Source: Bathymodiolus brooksi (Eukaryota > Mollusca > Bivalvia > Mytilida > Modiolidae). From it: a stretch of 64,000 nucleotides of DNA. The stretch covers positions 20,135,804 to 20,199,803 of the forward strand of contig OY804579.1 of assembly GCA_963680875.1 (NCBI GenBank). Reading direction: 5' to 3'. The position numbers and the translations under genes were made by a program. Position 1 is the stretch's first letter. Each line of letters starts with the position of its first letter. Below are positions 46,100-57,113 of this stretch, one piece after another. The notes below the pieces were generated by a model, which ran no database searches, was not told the DNA's origin, and saw only the letters and a list, made by a program, of their open reading frames with translations.

Positions 46100-46312
46100 T
46101 AAATTTCAATAACTTATATATCTATTAAACCATGTCAGTGCCGAAGCAGCACTGACTACTGGGCGGATGATACCCTCGGGGACTAATAGTCCAACACCAG
46201 TGGTATCGACCCAGTGATAGTAATAAAACGTAGACATCACATTTAGTGTGCACAATGCGTTTCTGGAATAACCTTCATCAGGTACGCTCAAAATCGAAAG
46301 GTTGGAAAGTCA
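46100..46312 (-). repeat. dispersed repeat with several hairpins, copy 2
   Basis: On the minus strand the CTGATGA...GAAACGCATTGTGC block is followed by GGGTCGATACCACTG, the hairpin GGACT-ATT-AGTCC and the hairpin GTCAGTGC-TGCTTCG-GCACTGAC. It shares about 85 bp with 45887-45972. I read it as a structured retroelement remnant; no open frame. Confidence 0.5.
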
Positions 46313-46887
46313 AGAGACAAAGACGAAGCAAAGAAAACGGAGACCGAAATAACGAACAACATACAGAAACTGAAAGAAAACACACAGAAAACTAAAAGTA
46401 AAAGAGTAACTAGGACTCCACCAAAATCTGGGAGCATGGACCAGGTGCATCGGTAGGTAAGCGTTATTCTTTATTTGGCTGAAAATGCAAAAGAATTGAT
46501 CTTTGTGCATATACCTAAAAAAAATACGGGAGATAACCCCCTCCGAAAAAAAAATTGGCCGTACCACTTTTTTTTTAGGTGCTACGCCCACAGGCACTTG
46601 ACCGATGGACCTTAATTTCCCCGTGTTTGCCACGGGGGTACGTATTTTCAGGTCTAGTAACGATGTAGGGCCTCTATTTCTGGGTTCTAGGTCCACACGA
46701 ATACTAGAAATAAACACAAGGTAAGCAACAAAATGGCGGGGTACTGCTAAATTTCTTATTATTGTCGATTTCCCTGATTTCTGAAAAATAAACGGATGGA
46801 ATGCACTAACCTTGTGGACCCCCATCAGCTGTTGTGCCCCTGGTTTACTGTCGTATTCGTACTATTTTGCATATATACCCCCGACAA

Positions 46888-47230
46888 CCTGTTCCCAAGA
46901 CCGATTGTCAACTTAGTCGGAGGTCTATTTTGGATTCTCTCGAACTCCAACGTGTCTTTTGATGGCCAGTCCAGTTTTTTTCCCCGGGGTTTATCAAATA
47001 TGGTTCCATTGTGGCAAAGGATTGATATTTGTTCACCTGTGTTTTCATACCTACCATGTGATTAAAAAAGACATTTCATTCTGTTTTTTCTTTTTTTCTT
47101 TCTAAGTTTGAAATAGTCCGCCAAATAAATGCATTCGGTAAGCCAGATTTGTTCTTCTAAAGACACGTTGGAGTCCGAGAGAATCCAAAATAGACCTCCG
47201 ACTAAGTTGACAATCGGTCTTGGGAACAGG
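46888..47230. repeat. 73-bp inverted repeat with ~200-bp spacer
   Basis: Left arm 46888-46960 (CCTGTTCCCAAGACCGATTG...) and right arm 47158-47230 (...CAATCGGTCTTGGGAACAGG) are nearly perfect. The spacer has no open frame of interest. Confidence 0.8.
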
Positions 47231-47377
47231 CTACTGAAGGGTGTTAAAATATCCATATCTACGGATAGGAACGTAGATAGCGAATATATCCCCGGTTATA
47301 GTAAAAAATAAGACATTTTGGACCCCGACGCCCACGTAAAAGTGACGTTTTCTTTGTTTTTGGAAAGAATAAGTAAA

Positions 47378-47603
47378 AAATATGAAAGTTTCGAGTGTTT
47401 TTTACCCGGAGTAGGGTACTACCTTACAGTTGATCAAAGTAACAGCTTTATATTCAATATATAGCCAAAATTAACTAAATTTGATTTTGGAGCGCAACGT
47501 CGCGAGCTTTAACGTCATATTATCCCCATTTTGAATATGGGTTTTTTATACCCGGGGTTTTAACCAATCAAAAGTTGTTATAATTTTCAAACCGGGGATA
47601 ATA
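47378..47603. repeat. dispersed repeat, direct copy 1
   Basis: Starts ATATGAAAGTTTCGAGTGTT, includes GGAGCGCAACGTCGCGAGCT, and ends TTTTCAAACCGGGGATAA. Direct copy 2 at 48429-48721 has an extra ~75 bp that carries another copy of the ATTTTCAAAAC/TTATAAC end motif. Confidence 0.75.
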
Positions 47604-47605
47604 TA

Positions 47606-47775
47606 AACATACTGCCCTTGGATGAAGGTGTTAGGGTAGATTAACACACGAGGGGGACAATTATCACCCGAGACACACTCTGTGAAAAAATTATCACCCT
47701 CAACTTCGTCTCGGGTGATAATTTTCCCCCTCGTGTGTTAATCTACCATAACACCTTCATCCAAGGGCAGTATGT
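47606..47775. mobile_element. 170-bp near-perfect palindromic MITE
   Basis: Left arm AACATACTGCCCTTGGATGA...TTATCACCCGAGA and right arm TCTCGGGTGATAATTTTCCC...CCAAGGGCAGTATGTT pair over about 68 bp with a ~33-bp loop. Inserted immediately after direct copy 1 of the 47378 repeat. Confidence 0.75.
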
Positions 47776-47786
47776 TTTTTATTATA

Positions 47787-48428
47787 CTGAATGCCTAATG
47801 ATTCAAGTGTGCACTATGTTATTAGAAGGACAATTGATAAAAAAAAATAAAAAGTCATAAATTAAGATACATGTAGTTTACTTACATTAACAACAACAAA
47901 ACATCAAATAGCAACAAATTTAACAAGATACATAACATAATGTTTATAATAATTAATGTAAAATGTTAATTGTATATTTTGATAAATATTATCACATGTT
48001 TGCTTCTATATTCTGACTATTGCATAAATAATGTTCAAGGTAGGCTATATTTGTTTTATCATTTTTCAATATTATTTTTTAAATACATGTCTTAAAATTT
48101 TGATTTTTTTTGAAATTTTTGAAATTTTTTAAACTTTTTGAAAATTTTATCATTTTGAAATTTTTTGAAAATTTTGAAATCTTAAGAAAATTTGAATTTT
48201 TTTTGAAATTTTTGAAATTTTGAATTTTTTTGAATATTATCACATGTTACTAGGGATGGGCGGGGCTTATGAAAGGTTAGTGAAAATTAACAAATGCTGC
48301 TTGTCCAATGAAATGAATGAATAATGTAAGAAATTTGCATAAAGTATAAAATATAAGTTATCTACGTTCCTATCCGTAGATATGGAGATTTTAACACCCT
48401 GAAGTAGCCAAGTACATCCTGAGGCGCA
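47787..48428. other. AT-rich spacer with TTTTGAAATTTT runs
   Basis: 48080-48240 is low-complexity TTTTGAAATTTTTGAA sequence. Otherwise no feature apart from the right arm of the 48-bp inverted repeat. Confidence 0.6.
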
Positions 48429-48721
48429 AAAATATGAAAGTTTCGAGTGTTTTTTACCAGGTGTAGGGTAACCCTACAGTTGATCTAAGTAACAGTTTTA
48501 TATTCAATATATAGCCAAAATTAACTAAATTTGATTTTTGGAGCGCAACGTCGCGAGCTTTAACGTCATATTATCCCCGTTTTGAAAATTATAACAATAT
48601 TTGATTGGTTAAATGGCTAGTTACACCCAGTAATATGGCCTAGCAACATCCGGGAATATGGGTTTTTTATATCCGGGGTTTTAACCAATCAAAAGTTGCT
48701 ATAATTTTCAAACCGGGGATA
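48429..48721. repeat. dispersed repeat, direct copy 2
   Basis: Same order as 47378-47603 (AAATATGAAAGTTTCGAGTG, GCGCAACGTCGCGAGCTTTA), with an internal insert around 48595-48660 (GATTGGTTAAATGGCTAGTT). Both copies end TTTCAAACCGGGGATA. Confidence 0.75.
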
Positions 48722-49022
48722 AATATCTATACATGTATTTATGTGTATATGTATGCATATGTAAGAATATGCCCTTTTATATGCTTAATATATATACATG
48801 TACATATGTATCCTTAATATACAGAAGAATATATTAATTACTATTCACACTCTAAATTGGCAAATTTCACAATTATAATGAATAAATGGACAGTTTTAAA
48901 ATTATTACAAAATTTTGAATTTCTCCCAAGTAAAAATTATTGCACACTAATTATAATGTAAATTAATTATTTATTCTTATCATTATACTTGATGTCCTTA
49001 GTTATTGAGGGAGAGCACTTAC

Positions 49023-49224
49023 ATAAGGCTATTGCCTGATGTGCAATCCCATTGAATATTGTGTAATTAAATTTATGCATTTTATTCAATATAACAACCA
49101 TATCTTTCAACTCGTAACCTGGGTGCATTTGGTCGAATGTCCTTGGAATTCTTCTTAATGTCAATCGGTAGGTAAACAGGGAAACCAAAAGAATGGCAGA
49201 CGATGCATCAGACAACATTGTCAT
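49023..49224 (-). CDS. candidate coding exon, unknown product
   Basis: Open from ATG at 49224 (MTMLSDASSAILLVSLFTYR...) to a donor-like TTAT|GTAAGT, 202 nt. It contains a short hydrophobic stretch (AILLVSLF) followed by basic residues. I do not recognise it and see no partner exon. It could be chance. Confidence 0.2.
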
Positions 49225-49695
49225 ATTCAACTCGCAAACAGACCTCAGATAAACAAAAAGGTTTTACGGTAGATCACTGTCGTCAAAGAGCTCCGATTGG
49301 AAATGTTTGGTCAACATCCGGGATATTTTAAAGAGGTATTTTTAAAGCAGACACGGATAATTATCGTAAGTATTTATTAATATACTGTGTATATAATGTT
49401 TTGAATTATGATGCTTTATGATTGTTATTATTATTAATTTCATTTTTTGTCCAAATATCATTTATTTTTGCAGTGTAAAATTAGATTTTTCTATAAGTTA
49501 TAAGGAATCTTAATTGATACATACATGTATTTCATAGTAGATAAAGTAATTTTAAGGTTCATTGAGATATGTTAGATGAACTCCAATAAAACTGGTAGGT
49601 ACTGTAATAACAATCAACATAGGGGTTAAATGCCCCCTCCCTCCTCTCCACACACATTAATCATGTTAATTACATTATGTTATACATAAACATAC

Positions 49696-49756
49696 CCTGT
49701 AATCTAGTTCTAGCTGTATCCAGTGGATAAAATACAAACATGGCAAAAACACTACC
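49696..49756 (-). pseudogene. duplicated SLC25A17 exon 2, upstream of the gene
   Basis: Identical by eye to 36107-36167, with intact acceptor, PLDTAR signature and donor. With no exon 1 upstream of it that I can see, it is probably not used, but it could be trapped as an alternative exon by a transcript that starts further right. Confidence 0.85.
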
Positions 49757-50302
49757 CTATAATCAAAATATAACATAAGTTTTACTATAAAAACAAAAAC
49801 ACCACCCTGTAATCAAAATATAACATAAGTTTTACTATAAAAACAAAAACACCACCCTGTAATCAAAATATAACATAAGTTTTACTATAAAAACAAAAAC
49901 ACCACCCTGTAATCAAAATATAACATAAGTTTTACTATAAAAACAAAAACACTACCCTGTAATCAAAATATAACATAAGTTTTACTATAAAAACAAAAAC
50001 ACCACCCTGTAATCAAAATATAACATAAGTTTTACTATAAAAACAAAAACACCACCCTGTAATCAAAATATAACATAAGTTTTACTATAAAAACAAAAAC
50101 ACTACCCTGTAATCAAAATATAACATAAGTTTTACTATAAAAACAAAAACACCACCCTGTAATCAAAATATAACATAAGTTTTACTATAAAAACAAAAAC
50201 ACTACCCTGTAATCAAAATATAACATAAGTTTTACTATAAAAACAAAAACACTACCCTGTAATCAAAATATAACATAAGTTTTACTATAAAAACAAAAAC
50301 CG
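49757..50302 (-). repeat. 50-bp exon 2 acceptor array, eleven copies
   Basis: Same unit as 36168-36361. Copies differ at CACCACCCTG against CACTACCCTG, so the two variant types alternate along the array. Confidence 0.9.
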
Positions 50303-50438
50303 TTCCTTCCAGGGGGCATCTTGGTCGTGATCGTATGTTAGTTGACCTACAACTACCTGTGTAATCAGAGCCTATCACCACTAAAGTTGTGAGTTTGAAC
50401 CGAACTCATGGCGATGTCTACTCAATACAAAATTATGT

Positions 50439-50690
50439 CGTAGAGAGGTATTGTTTAAAATGTTAATGTCACCAGTTATATCGTGATCAGCAGGATTATA
50501 TATGAATGGGGAACTTGCACATGTGCAATCAGGGGGTTTAAACTTGGAAGTCGGCAATATTGAGATCCAGCAACACGTTCTTGTAGTTAAATATTTTGGT
50601 TGCAATAGGTGTGGTATAGACCATGATTTTTTCATACCATTTGTAGTAATGGGCTTAACATTGAATGTGTTTTGACGCAAAACTATATCG
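50439..50690 (-). pseudogene. antisense reverse transcriptase remnant, cut at the duplication junction
   Basis: On the minus strand a frameshifted stretch reads TTPIATKIFNYKNVLLDLNI and then CTCASSPFIYNPADHDITGD INILNN. This parallels residues about 185-240 of the intact protein at 57114-59480 (GRKIFNYK, CDCSHSPFQYNPSGHVITGD LNII). The remainder was lost where duplication B joins at 50438. Confidence 0.75.
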
Positions 50691-50978
50691 AGAAAAAGAC
50701 TATCAATTCATTTCTAGATAACAAAATTTTCAAAAAATGTGCCTACCTCTCGTGTCCTGACGTCCATCCTAGCTAACCGGAAGTGAAACCAAACAACCGT
50801 TGCCGTACTCGATTGTACACAGTGGGTATAGGTATATGAGATTATAGGAACAGACTGATTTTTAGTTTGTGATGAAGGCTATTGCCTAGGTTAATGGCAT
50901 CAAGACCTTTGTTGGCAAACGAAATTTTAAGAAAGTGTAATGAGAGCAGATGCTTACACATTTAATAAATCGAAAATT

Positions 50979-51602
50979 TTACATTCAACATACAGGAAAC
51001 GTTGCATTAAACATTCAGAAGACGCTACATTCAACACACAAGAAACGTTACATTCAACACGCAGGAAACATTACATGAAATACGCAGGAAACGTTACATT
51101 CAACACACAAGAAACGTTATATTAAACACACAAGAAACGCTATATTCAACACATAGGAAACGTTACAATCAACACGTAGGAAACGTTACATGAAATACGC
51201 AGGAAACGTTACATGAAATACGCAGGAAACGTTACAATCAACACGTAGGAAACGTTACATTCAACACGTAGGAAACTTTACAGTGAACACACATGAAACG
51301 TTGCATTAAGCATTCAAGCGATGTTAAATTCAACACGTAGGAAACGTTACATTAAATACACAGGAAACGTTGCACTCAACACGCAGGAAACGTTACATTA
51401 AAGACACAAGAAACGTTAAATTCCACACACCGGAAACGTTACATGTAATACTCGGGAAACATTACATTAAACACACAGGAAACGTTACATTAAACACGCA
51501 AGAAACGTTACATTCAACACACAGGAAACGTTACATAAAATACACAAGAAACGTTACATTAAATACACAAGAAACGTTACATTCAACACGTAGGAAATGT
51601 TG
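50979..51602. repeat. 23-bp minisatellite in R1
   Basis: About 27 copies of GTTACATTCAACACGCAGGAAAC with variants (acatgaaatacg, acattaaacacac, acaatcaacacg). The equivalent arrays are 55172-55795 (same copy order as R1) and 60731-61238 (fewer copies). Confidence 0.9.
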
Positions 51603-53699
51603 ATCACACGCTAAAACAATGAAAGTATGAAACCAATAACAAGTAAACGCAAATCAAAAGAGTACGAACTGCTATAAAAACAAATAATGTTAGACGTTCC
51701 AATTAAGGATTTGTGTGGTCTAATCAATATTTTGTAAATAAAATGCAATAAATCATTTGTCTAATGCTTTCCACTGCATATATAGTAGCCTCCCAATATC
51801 TGCCATCATTGTAATGTTTACAAGTGTTGACTTGTCTGTTCCTTACATATGTACACAAATATAACTGTATTATGTATAAGTATTCTACATTCTAATGAAC
51901 AAAAAATTTCCCAACACTTCATTGATTGATTAATCAGTTATTTCCAGAAATAATATCTATAATTAAGATACAATTTAATCAAAACTTATATTGAACATCA
52001 TGTTATGTTTGGTGCTAATGAATTTGAAATGAGATTGTCACACACTCGTATAGAAGTCAACAGGTAAGTCATAATTTTCCTGCATTGAATTTGAAATTCT
52101 CATAGACTATAGAGTACATACAAACCTTAAAAAGTTAATATGGAATATTTATGTAATACTAATGTTGTTATTGATAAGAATGTTGTTTTAAATATTGAAA
52201 ATATATATGTAATGACAAATTTAAAGAGAAATGGTATTCATAGTTTATTACGTGGCATTTTTCATATCATGTCATATCAACCCGAGACGCCCAAATTAGC
52301 CCAATGGCCGAAGTTCCGATGGCTAATATGGGTCGAGTGTTGATATGGTATGTGATATGAAAAATGCCATATCATAACCTATTTATCATATATCGTGTCG
52401 TGACATCTGCTCAGTCATGCAATAAAGTCGGTCACTTGTTTTGATTTACAATTATGGCGCAGCACGAGACAAATGACGTCATTTTGTATATTCATAGAGT
52501 ACATAAACACAGAGGGAATTCTTTTCAACGTCAAAATTACAAGATGAGATTAAAACAGAGAAGTTTGAATTGAATAAATTCCATGCAAGTAAAAAAGATC
52601 CTTTTTACTAATGTCTTTTTTTCCTGATCATTATGCTTGTTAAATATGTTTCCATCGATGGTATTCCCCAAGCATTTTTATTTTTCCGGTTTGTTGACAT
52701 AATCGTCATCACAGTTCATGACCGTTTCTGGAATGTAGGCCAAGCAAATTGTATTTTAAAATACTTTGAAAATATGATGATTAATCATTCAGATTCCACC
52801 ATATTCTAGAAAATGGCCGATTTTACCGGGAAAATACATACAAGTGCTCTCCATTAGTCACAAAATGGCAGATTATTTTGCATTTCCACTGATGCTTTAA
52901 TAACAAATATACCCCTTACTTCTTGGGGTAATGACATGAAATTCACAGAGAAGATAGAAAAAGAATTAATTTAACAGCAATAATCAAAATTTATAGCATA
53001 AATTGAACAGAGAATTGAATTAAACCAGACAGAAAAATGAGATTATCTGGGTAAAAAAAAACTGTCATTATTACAAATAGCATCAACAAAACTGTATTGT
53101 TACCACTCTGTGATAATAAATGTGATTAAAATAAATTGAAATCAGTCATTAATTGTTTTACAAAAATATGGCAGGATGTAGTCAGTCTAATAGATTGTAT
53201 TGACAAAAGCAAAAACACCAAATTCACTGGATTAAATACTTTTTATGTGAGTAAGCAAGTTTAATATTTGCATCAAATAATTAATTTTTAATAATTCAAT
53301 TTCAAACTATTTAAAAAAAAATATCCTTTGAAAATTTTCAGACAAAACAATTACACTGAAAAAGCTAAAATACTGTACTTTCTTAATCTGGTTTACTTTT
53401 TAAGGTTGGTTGGCCTATGACAAAATCATGTGCTTTATTGACCTTTGACCGACTTTATGTGACGTAATAGGACGCCATTTGGAAAAAGGGTAGTAAACAA
53501 ATATGGGTCAGTGTGTAATTATTATCGATCTTTTTTCCATGGAACTTTACACATGTGAGCAAGAATAGATGAGGAACATAATTAAAAAGAACAAAAATGT
53601 TTACTTTTCAAACATGAAAAAAATAATCAAACATTATCCAATGACTGACCGACTTATTGTCAGACGAGGATACAATATATATGCATCTTGCTAACAGTG
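51603..53699. other. non-coding body of R1
   Basis: AT-rich sequence shared in part with R2 and R3. Apart from the palindrome at 52251-52371 I see no gene. Short frames such as MEYLCNTNVVIDKN (52140) are conserved between R1 and R3 only because the DNA is nearly identical. Confidence 0.6.
52251..52371. repeat. palindromic element in R1
   Basis: GTGGCATTTTTCATATCATG...ATATCAACCCGAG pairs with CTCGA..TGTTGATATGG...GATATGAAAAATGCCATAT. It has arms of about 50 bp and an inner GGCTAAT/ATTAGCC pair. Copy in R3 at 61720-61840; a relative at 6290-6405. Confidence 0.7.
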
Positions 53700-54880
53700 A
53701 AGGACAACCCAATTTCAGCAATATTTAAGAAAAGTTTGAAGATACCAAAGGGGCAATCAGAAGCCGCAAATCGAAGTAGGATAGACAACACAATAGCCAA
53801 AAGAAGAAGAATATTACACAGAAAATTAAAGATTGAGCTACACTAACCCTACTAAAATCCAGGAGTGAACTCGGGTGCTCCGGAAAGGAAAGTGGTTCCT
53901 GCTCGACATGTGACACCAATCGTGTTGCTCTTGTTGCAAACTCGGTGACAAGTCATGAAACGGGAAAGAACCGGACTGTGATTACGACAAACGGAACACA
54001 TCCATGGCCATTTGTGACACACAAAGACACTCCGTAACGGTTAACCAAGCCGTGATTGCGACATTAGAACATTCGAAGTGATGACTTCAACTTAACCACT
54101 ATGAATCCTTGGCTCAGTAGCTTCCTTGCTAGCAGCAACCCTCTATCAAAGAAATCATGATAGGACGCATAACAGAAATATATACTCCATATCCAGCAGA
54201 GTAAGATCCAGTTCTTCATCACTAGCTAAAATTCCAAAGGAACACAAAACAAACATATGTGCCGTCGTGGTATATTTAGAGTTGCCAAGTGAATTGTCAA
54301 TACCTAATTACTTTATCAAGCTATCTATGTGATTTGATTTACACACAAAAACTATTGTTAAGTACCTTGTCTGCAGCAACATTTGGGTCTTTAAAAATCG
54401 ATGTTGCGCGAGTGCTCATTGACCCATTGAGTTTCTTTTTTTTAATTATAATTTGTATTTAACAACCTCACACTTTTCATACATTCGGAAAGAGTATATC
54501 TACGTCCTCATTCTCACGTTTTGCCCATTATCTGACATAATCCTTGACGGAATCCATTAGAATTTTGAAGTTATGTTTCCAATTTATGGATTTATGCACA
54601 CGATATATCGATCCTTTGGGCGAATACATCTCGTAGAGAGGTATTGTTTAAAATGTTAATGTCACCAGTTATATCGTGATCAGCAGGATTATATATGAAT
54701 GGGGAACTTGCACATGTGCAATCAGGGGGTTTAAACTTGGAAGTCGGCAATATTGAGATCCAGCAACACGTTCTTGTAGTTAAATATTTTGGTTGCAATA
54801 GGTGTGGTATAGACCATGATTTTTTCATAACATTTGTAGTAATGGGCTTAACATTGAATGTGTTTTGACGCAAAACTATA
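53700..54880 (-). pseudogene. antisense reverse transcriptase remnant spanning the R1/R2 border
   Basis: Read right to left: FNYKNVLLDLNI and CTCASSPFIYNPADHDITGD near 54870-54640; INWKHNFKILMDSVKDYV and WAKRENEDVDI near 54590-54530; ATSIFKDPNVAA and IDSLIK.LGIDNSLGNSKYT near 54400-54260. The order equals that of the intact protein before its catalytic core. The core itself is missing at 54257. The part 53700-54250 may be the far end of the same element (VSHVEQEPLSFPEHP on the minus strand), which I infer from general familiarity only. Stops and frameshifts throughout. Confidence 0.7.
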
Positions 54881-55171
54881 TCGAGAAAAAAACTATCAAT
54901 TCATTTCTAGATAACAAAATTTTCAAAAAATGTGCCTACCTCTCGTGTCCTGACGTCCATCCTAGCTAACCGGAAGTGAAACCAAACAACCGTTGCCGTA
55001 CTCGATTGTACACAGTGGGTATAGGTATATGAGATTATAGGAACAGACTGATTTTTAGTTTGTGATGAAGGCTATTGCCTAGGTTAATGGCATCAAGACC
55101 TTTGTTGGCAAACGAAATTTTAAGAAAGTGTAATGAGAGCAGATGCTTACACATTTAATAAATCGAAAATT

Positions 55172-55795
55172 TTACATTCAACATACAGGAAACGTTGCAT
55201 TAAACATTCAGAAGACGCTACATTCAACACACAAGAAACGTTACATTCAACACGCAGGAAACATTACATGAAATACGCAGGAAACGTTACATTCAACACA
55301 CAAGAAACGTTATATTAAACACACAAGAAACGCTATATTCAACACATAGGAAACGTTACAATCAACACGTAGGAAACGTTACATGAAATACGCAGGAAAC
55401 GTTACATGAAATACGCAGGAAACGTTACAATCAACACGTAGGAAACGTTACATTCAACACGTAGGAAACTTTACAGTGAACACACATGAAACGTTGCATT
55501 AAGCATTCAAGCGATGTTAAATTCAACACGTAGGAAACGTTACATTAAATACACAGGAAACGTTGCACTCAACACGCAGGAAACGTTACATTAAAGACAC
55601 AAGAAACGTTAAATTCCACACACCGGAAACGTTACATGTAATACTCGGGAAACATTACATTAAACACACAGGAAACGTTACATTAAACACGCAAGAAACG
55701 TTACATTCAACACACAGGAAACGTTACATAAAATACACAAGAAACGTTACATTAAATACACAAGAAACGTTACATTCAACACGTAGGAAATGTTG
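55172..55795. repeat. 23-bp minisatellite in R2
   Basis: Copy-for-copy the same as the array in R1, showing that R1 and R2 shared the array before or through their duplication. Confidence 0.9.
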
Positions 55796-57113
55796 ATCAC
55801 ACGCTAAAACAATGAAAGTATGAAACCAATAACAAGTAAACGCAAATTTATAGCATAAATTGAACAGAGAATTAAATTAAACCAGACAGAAAAATGAGAT
55901 TATCTGGGTAAAAAAAACCTGTCATTATTACAAATAGCATCAACAAAACTGTATTGTTACCACTCTGTGATAATAAATGTGATTAAAATAAATTGAAATC
56001 AGTCATTAATTGTTTTACAAAAATATGGCAGGATGTAGTCAGTCTAATAGATTGTATTGACAAAAGCAAAAACACCAAATTCACTGGATTAAATACTTTT
56101 TATGTGGGTAAGCAAGTTTAATATTTGCATCAAATAATTAATTTTTAATACTTCAATTTCAAACTATTTAAAAAAAAACATCTTTTGAAATTTTTCAGAC
56201 AAAACAATTACACTGAAAAAGCTAAAATACTGTACTTTCTTAAACTGGTTTACTTTTTAAGTTTGGTTGGCCTATGACAAAATCATGTGCTTTATTGACC
56301 TTTGACCGACTTTATGTGACGTAATAGGATGCCATTTGGAAAAAGGGTAGTAAACAAATATGGGTCCGTGTGTAATTATTATCGATCTTTTTTCCATGGA
56401 ACTTTACACATGTGAGCAAGAGTAGATGAGGAACATAATTAAAAAGAACAAAAATGTTTACTTTTCAAACATGAAAAAAATAATCAAACATTATCCAATG
56501 ACTGACCGACCTATTGTCAGACGAGGATACAATATATATACATCTTGCTAACAGTGAAGGACAACCCAATTTCAGCAATATTTAAGAAAAGTTTGAAGAT
56601 ACCAAAGGGGCAATCAGAAGCCGCAAATCGAAGTAGGATAGACAACACAATAGCCAAAAGAAGAAGAATATTACACAGAAAATTAAAGATTGAGCAACAC
56701 TAACCCTACTAAAATCCAGGAGTCAACTCGGGTGCTCCGGAAAGGAAAGTGGTTCCTGCTCGACATGTGACACCCATCGTGTTGTTCTTGTTGCAAACTC
56801 GGTGACAAATCATGAAATGGGAAAGAACCGGACTGTGATTACGACAAACGGAACACATCCGTGGCCATTTGTGACACACAAAGACACTCCGTAACGGTTA
56901 ACCAAGCCGTGATTGCGACATTAGAACAGTCGAATTGATGACTTCAACTTAACCACTATGAACCCTTGGCTCAGTAGCTTCCTTGCTAGCAGCAACCCTC
57001 TATCAAAGAAATCATGATAGGACGCATAACAGAAATATATACTCCATATCCAGCAGAGTAAGATCCAGTTCTTCATCACTGGCTAAAATTCCAAAGGAAC
57101 ACAAAACAAACAT
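55796..57113. other. non-coding body of R2
   Basis: Equivalent of 51603-51654 joined to 52990-54256. No supported gene; leads into the retroelement insertion. Confidence 0.6.

Larger units (their letters stand above)
47227..48410. repeat. ~48-bp inverted repeat enclosing 1.1 kb
   Basis: CTACTGAAGGGTGTTAAAAT...CGTAGA at 47231-47277 is inverted at 48361-48408 (TCTACGTTCCTATCCGTAGA...). It overlaps the end of the 73-bp inverted repeat, so the structures are nested. Confidence 0.7.
49504..50438 (-). repeat. segmental duplication, copy B (exon 2 block, expanded array)
   Basis: 935 bp near-identical to 35915-36499, including a complete exon 2 (49696-49756), eleven 50-bp units (49757-50302 region) and the first ~128 bp of the SINE. 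It lies about 9 kb upstream of SLC25A17 exon 1 on the same strand. At 50438 it is fused directly to the tandem retroelement unit (TTATGT|CGTAGAGAGG). Confidence 0.92.
50439..54631. repeat. tandem unit R1 (4193 bp)
   Basis: First of three head-to-tail units. Order: antisense reverse transcriptase fragment (50439-50690), 23-bp minisatellite (50979-51602), a spacer shared with R3 only (51774-52989) that holds a palindrome, a segment shared by all (52990-54256), then more antisense reverse transcriptase sequence (54257-54631). It contains 51608-51773, absent from R3. It has no inserted plus-strand retroelement, so it shows the empty site. Confidence 0.88.

Noticed and set aside
46310..46825. 171-codon minus-strand frame
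   Set aside because: Composition is erratic, it lies in a repeat-rich stretch, and no family motif is visible.
50940..51603. Open frames in the 23-bp arrays (HSTRRKRYIKHTGNVT...)
   Set aside because: Products of the repeat; the frame changes every unit because 23 is not a multiple of three.
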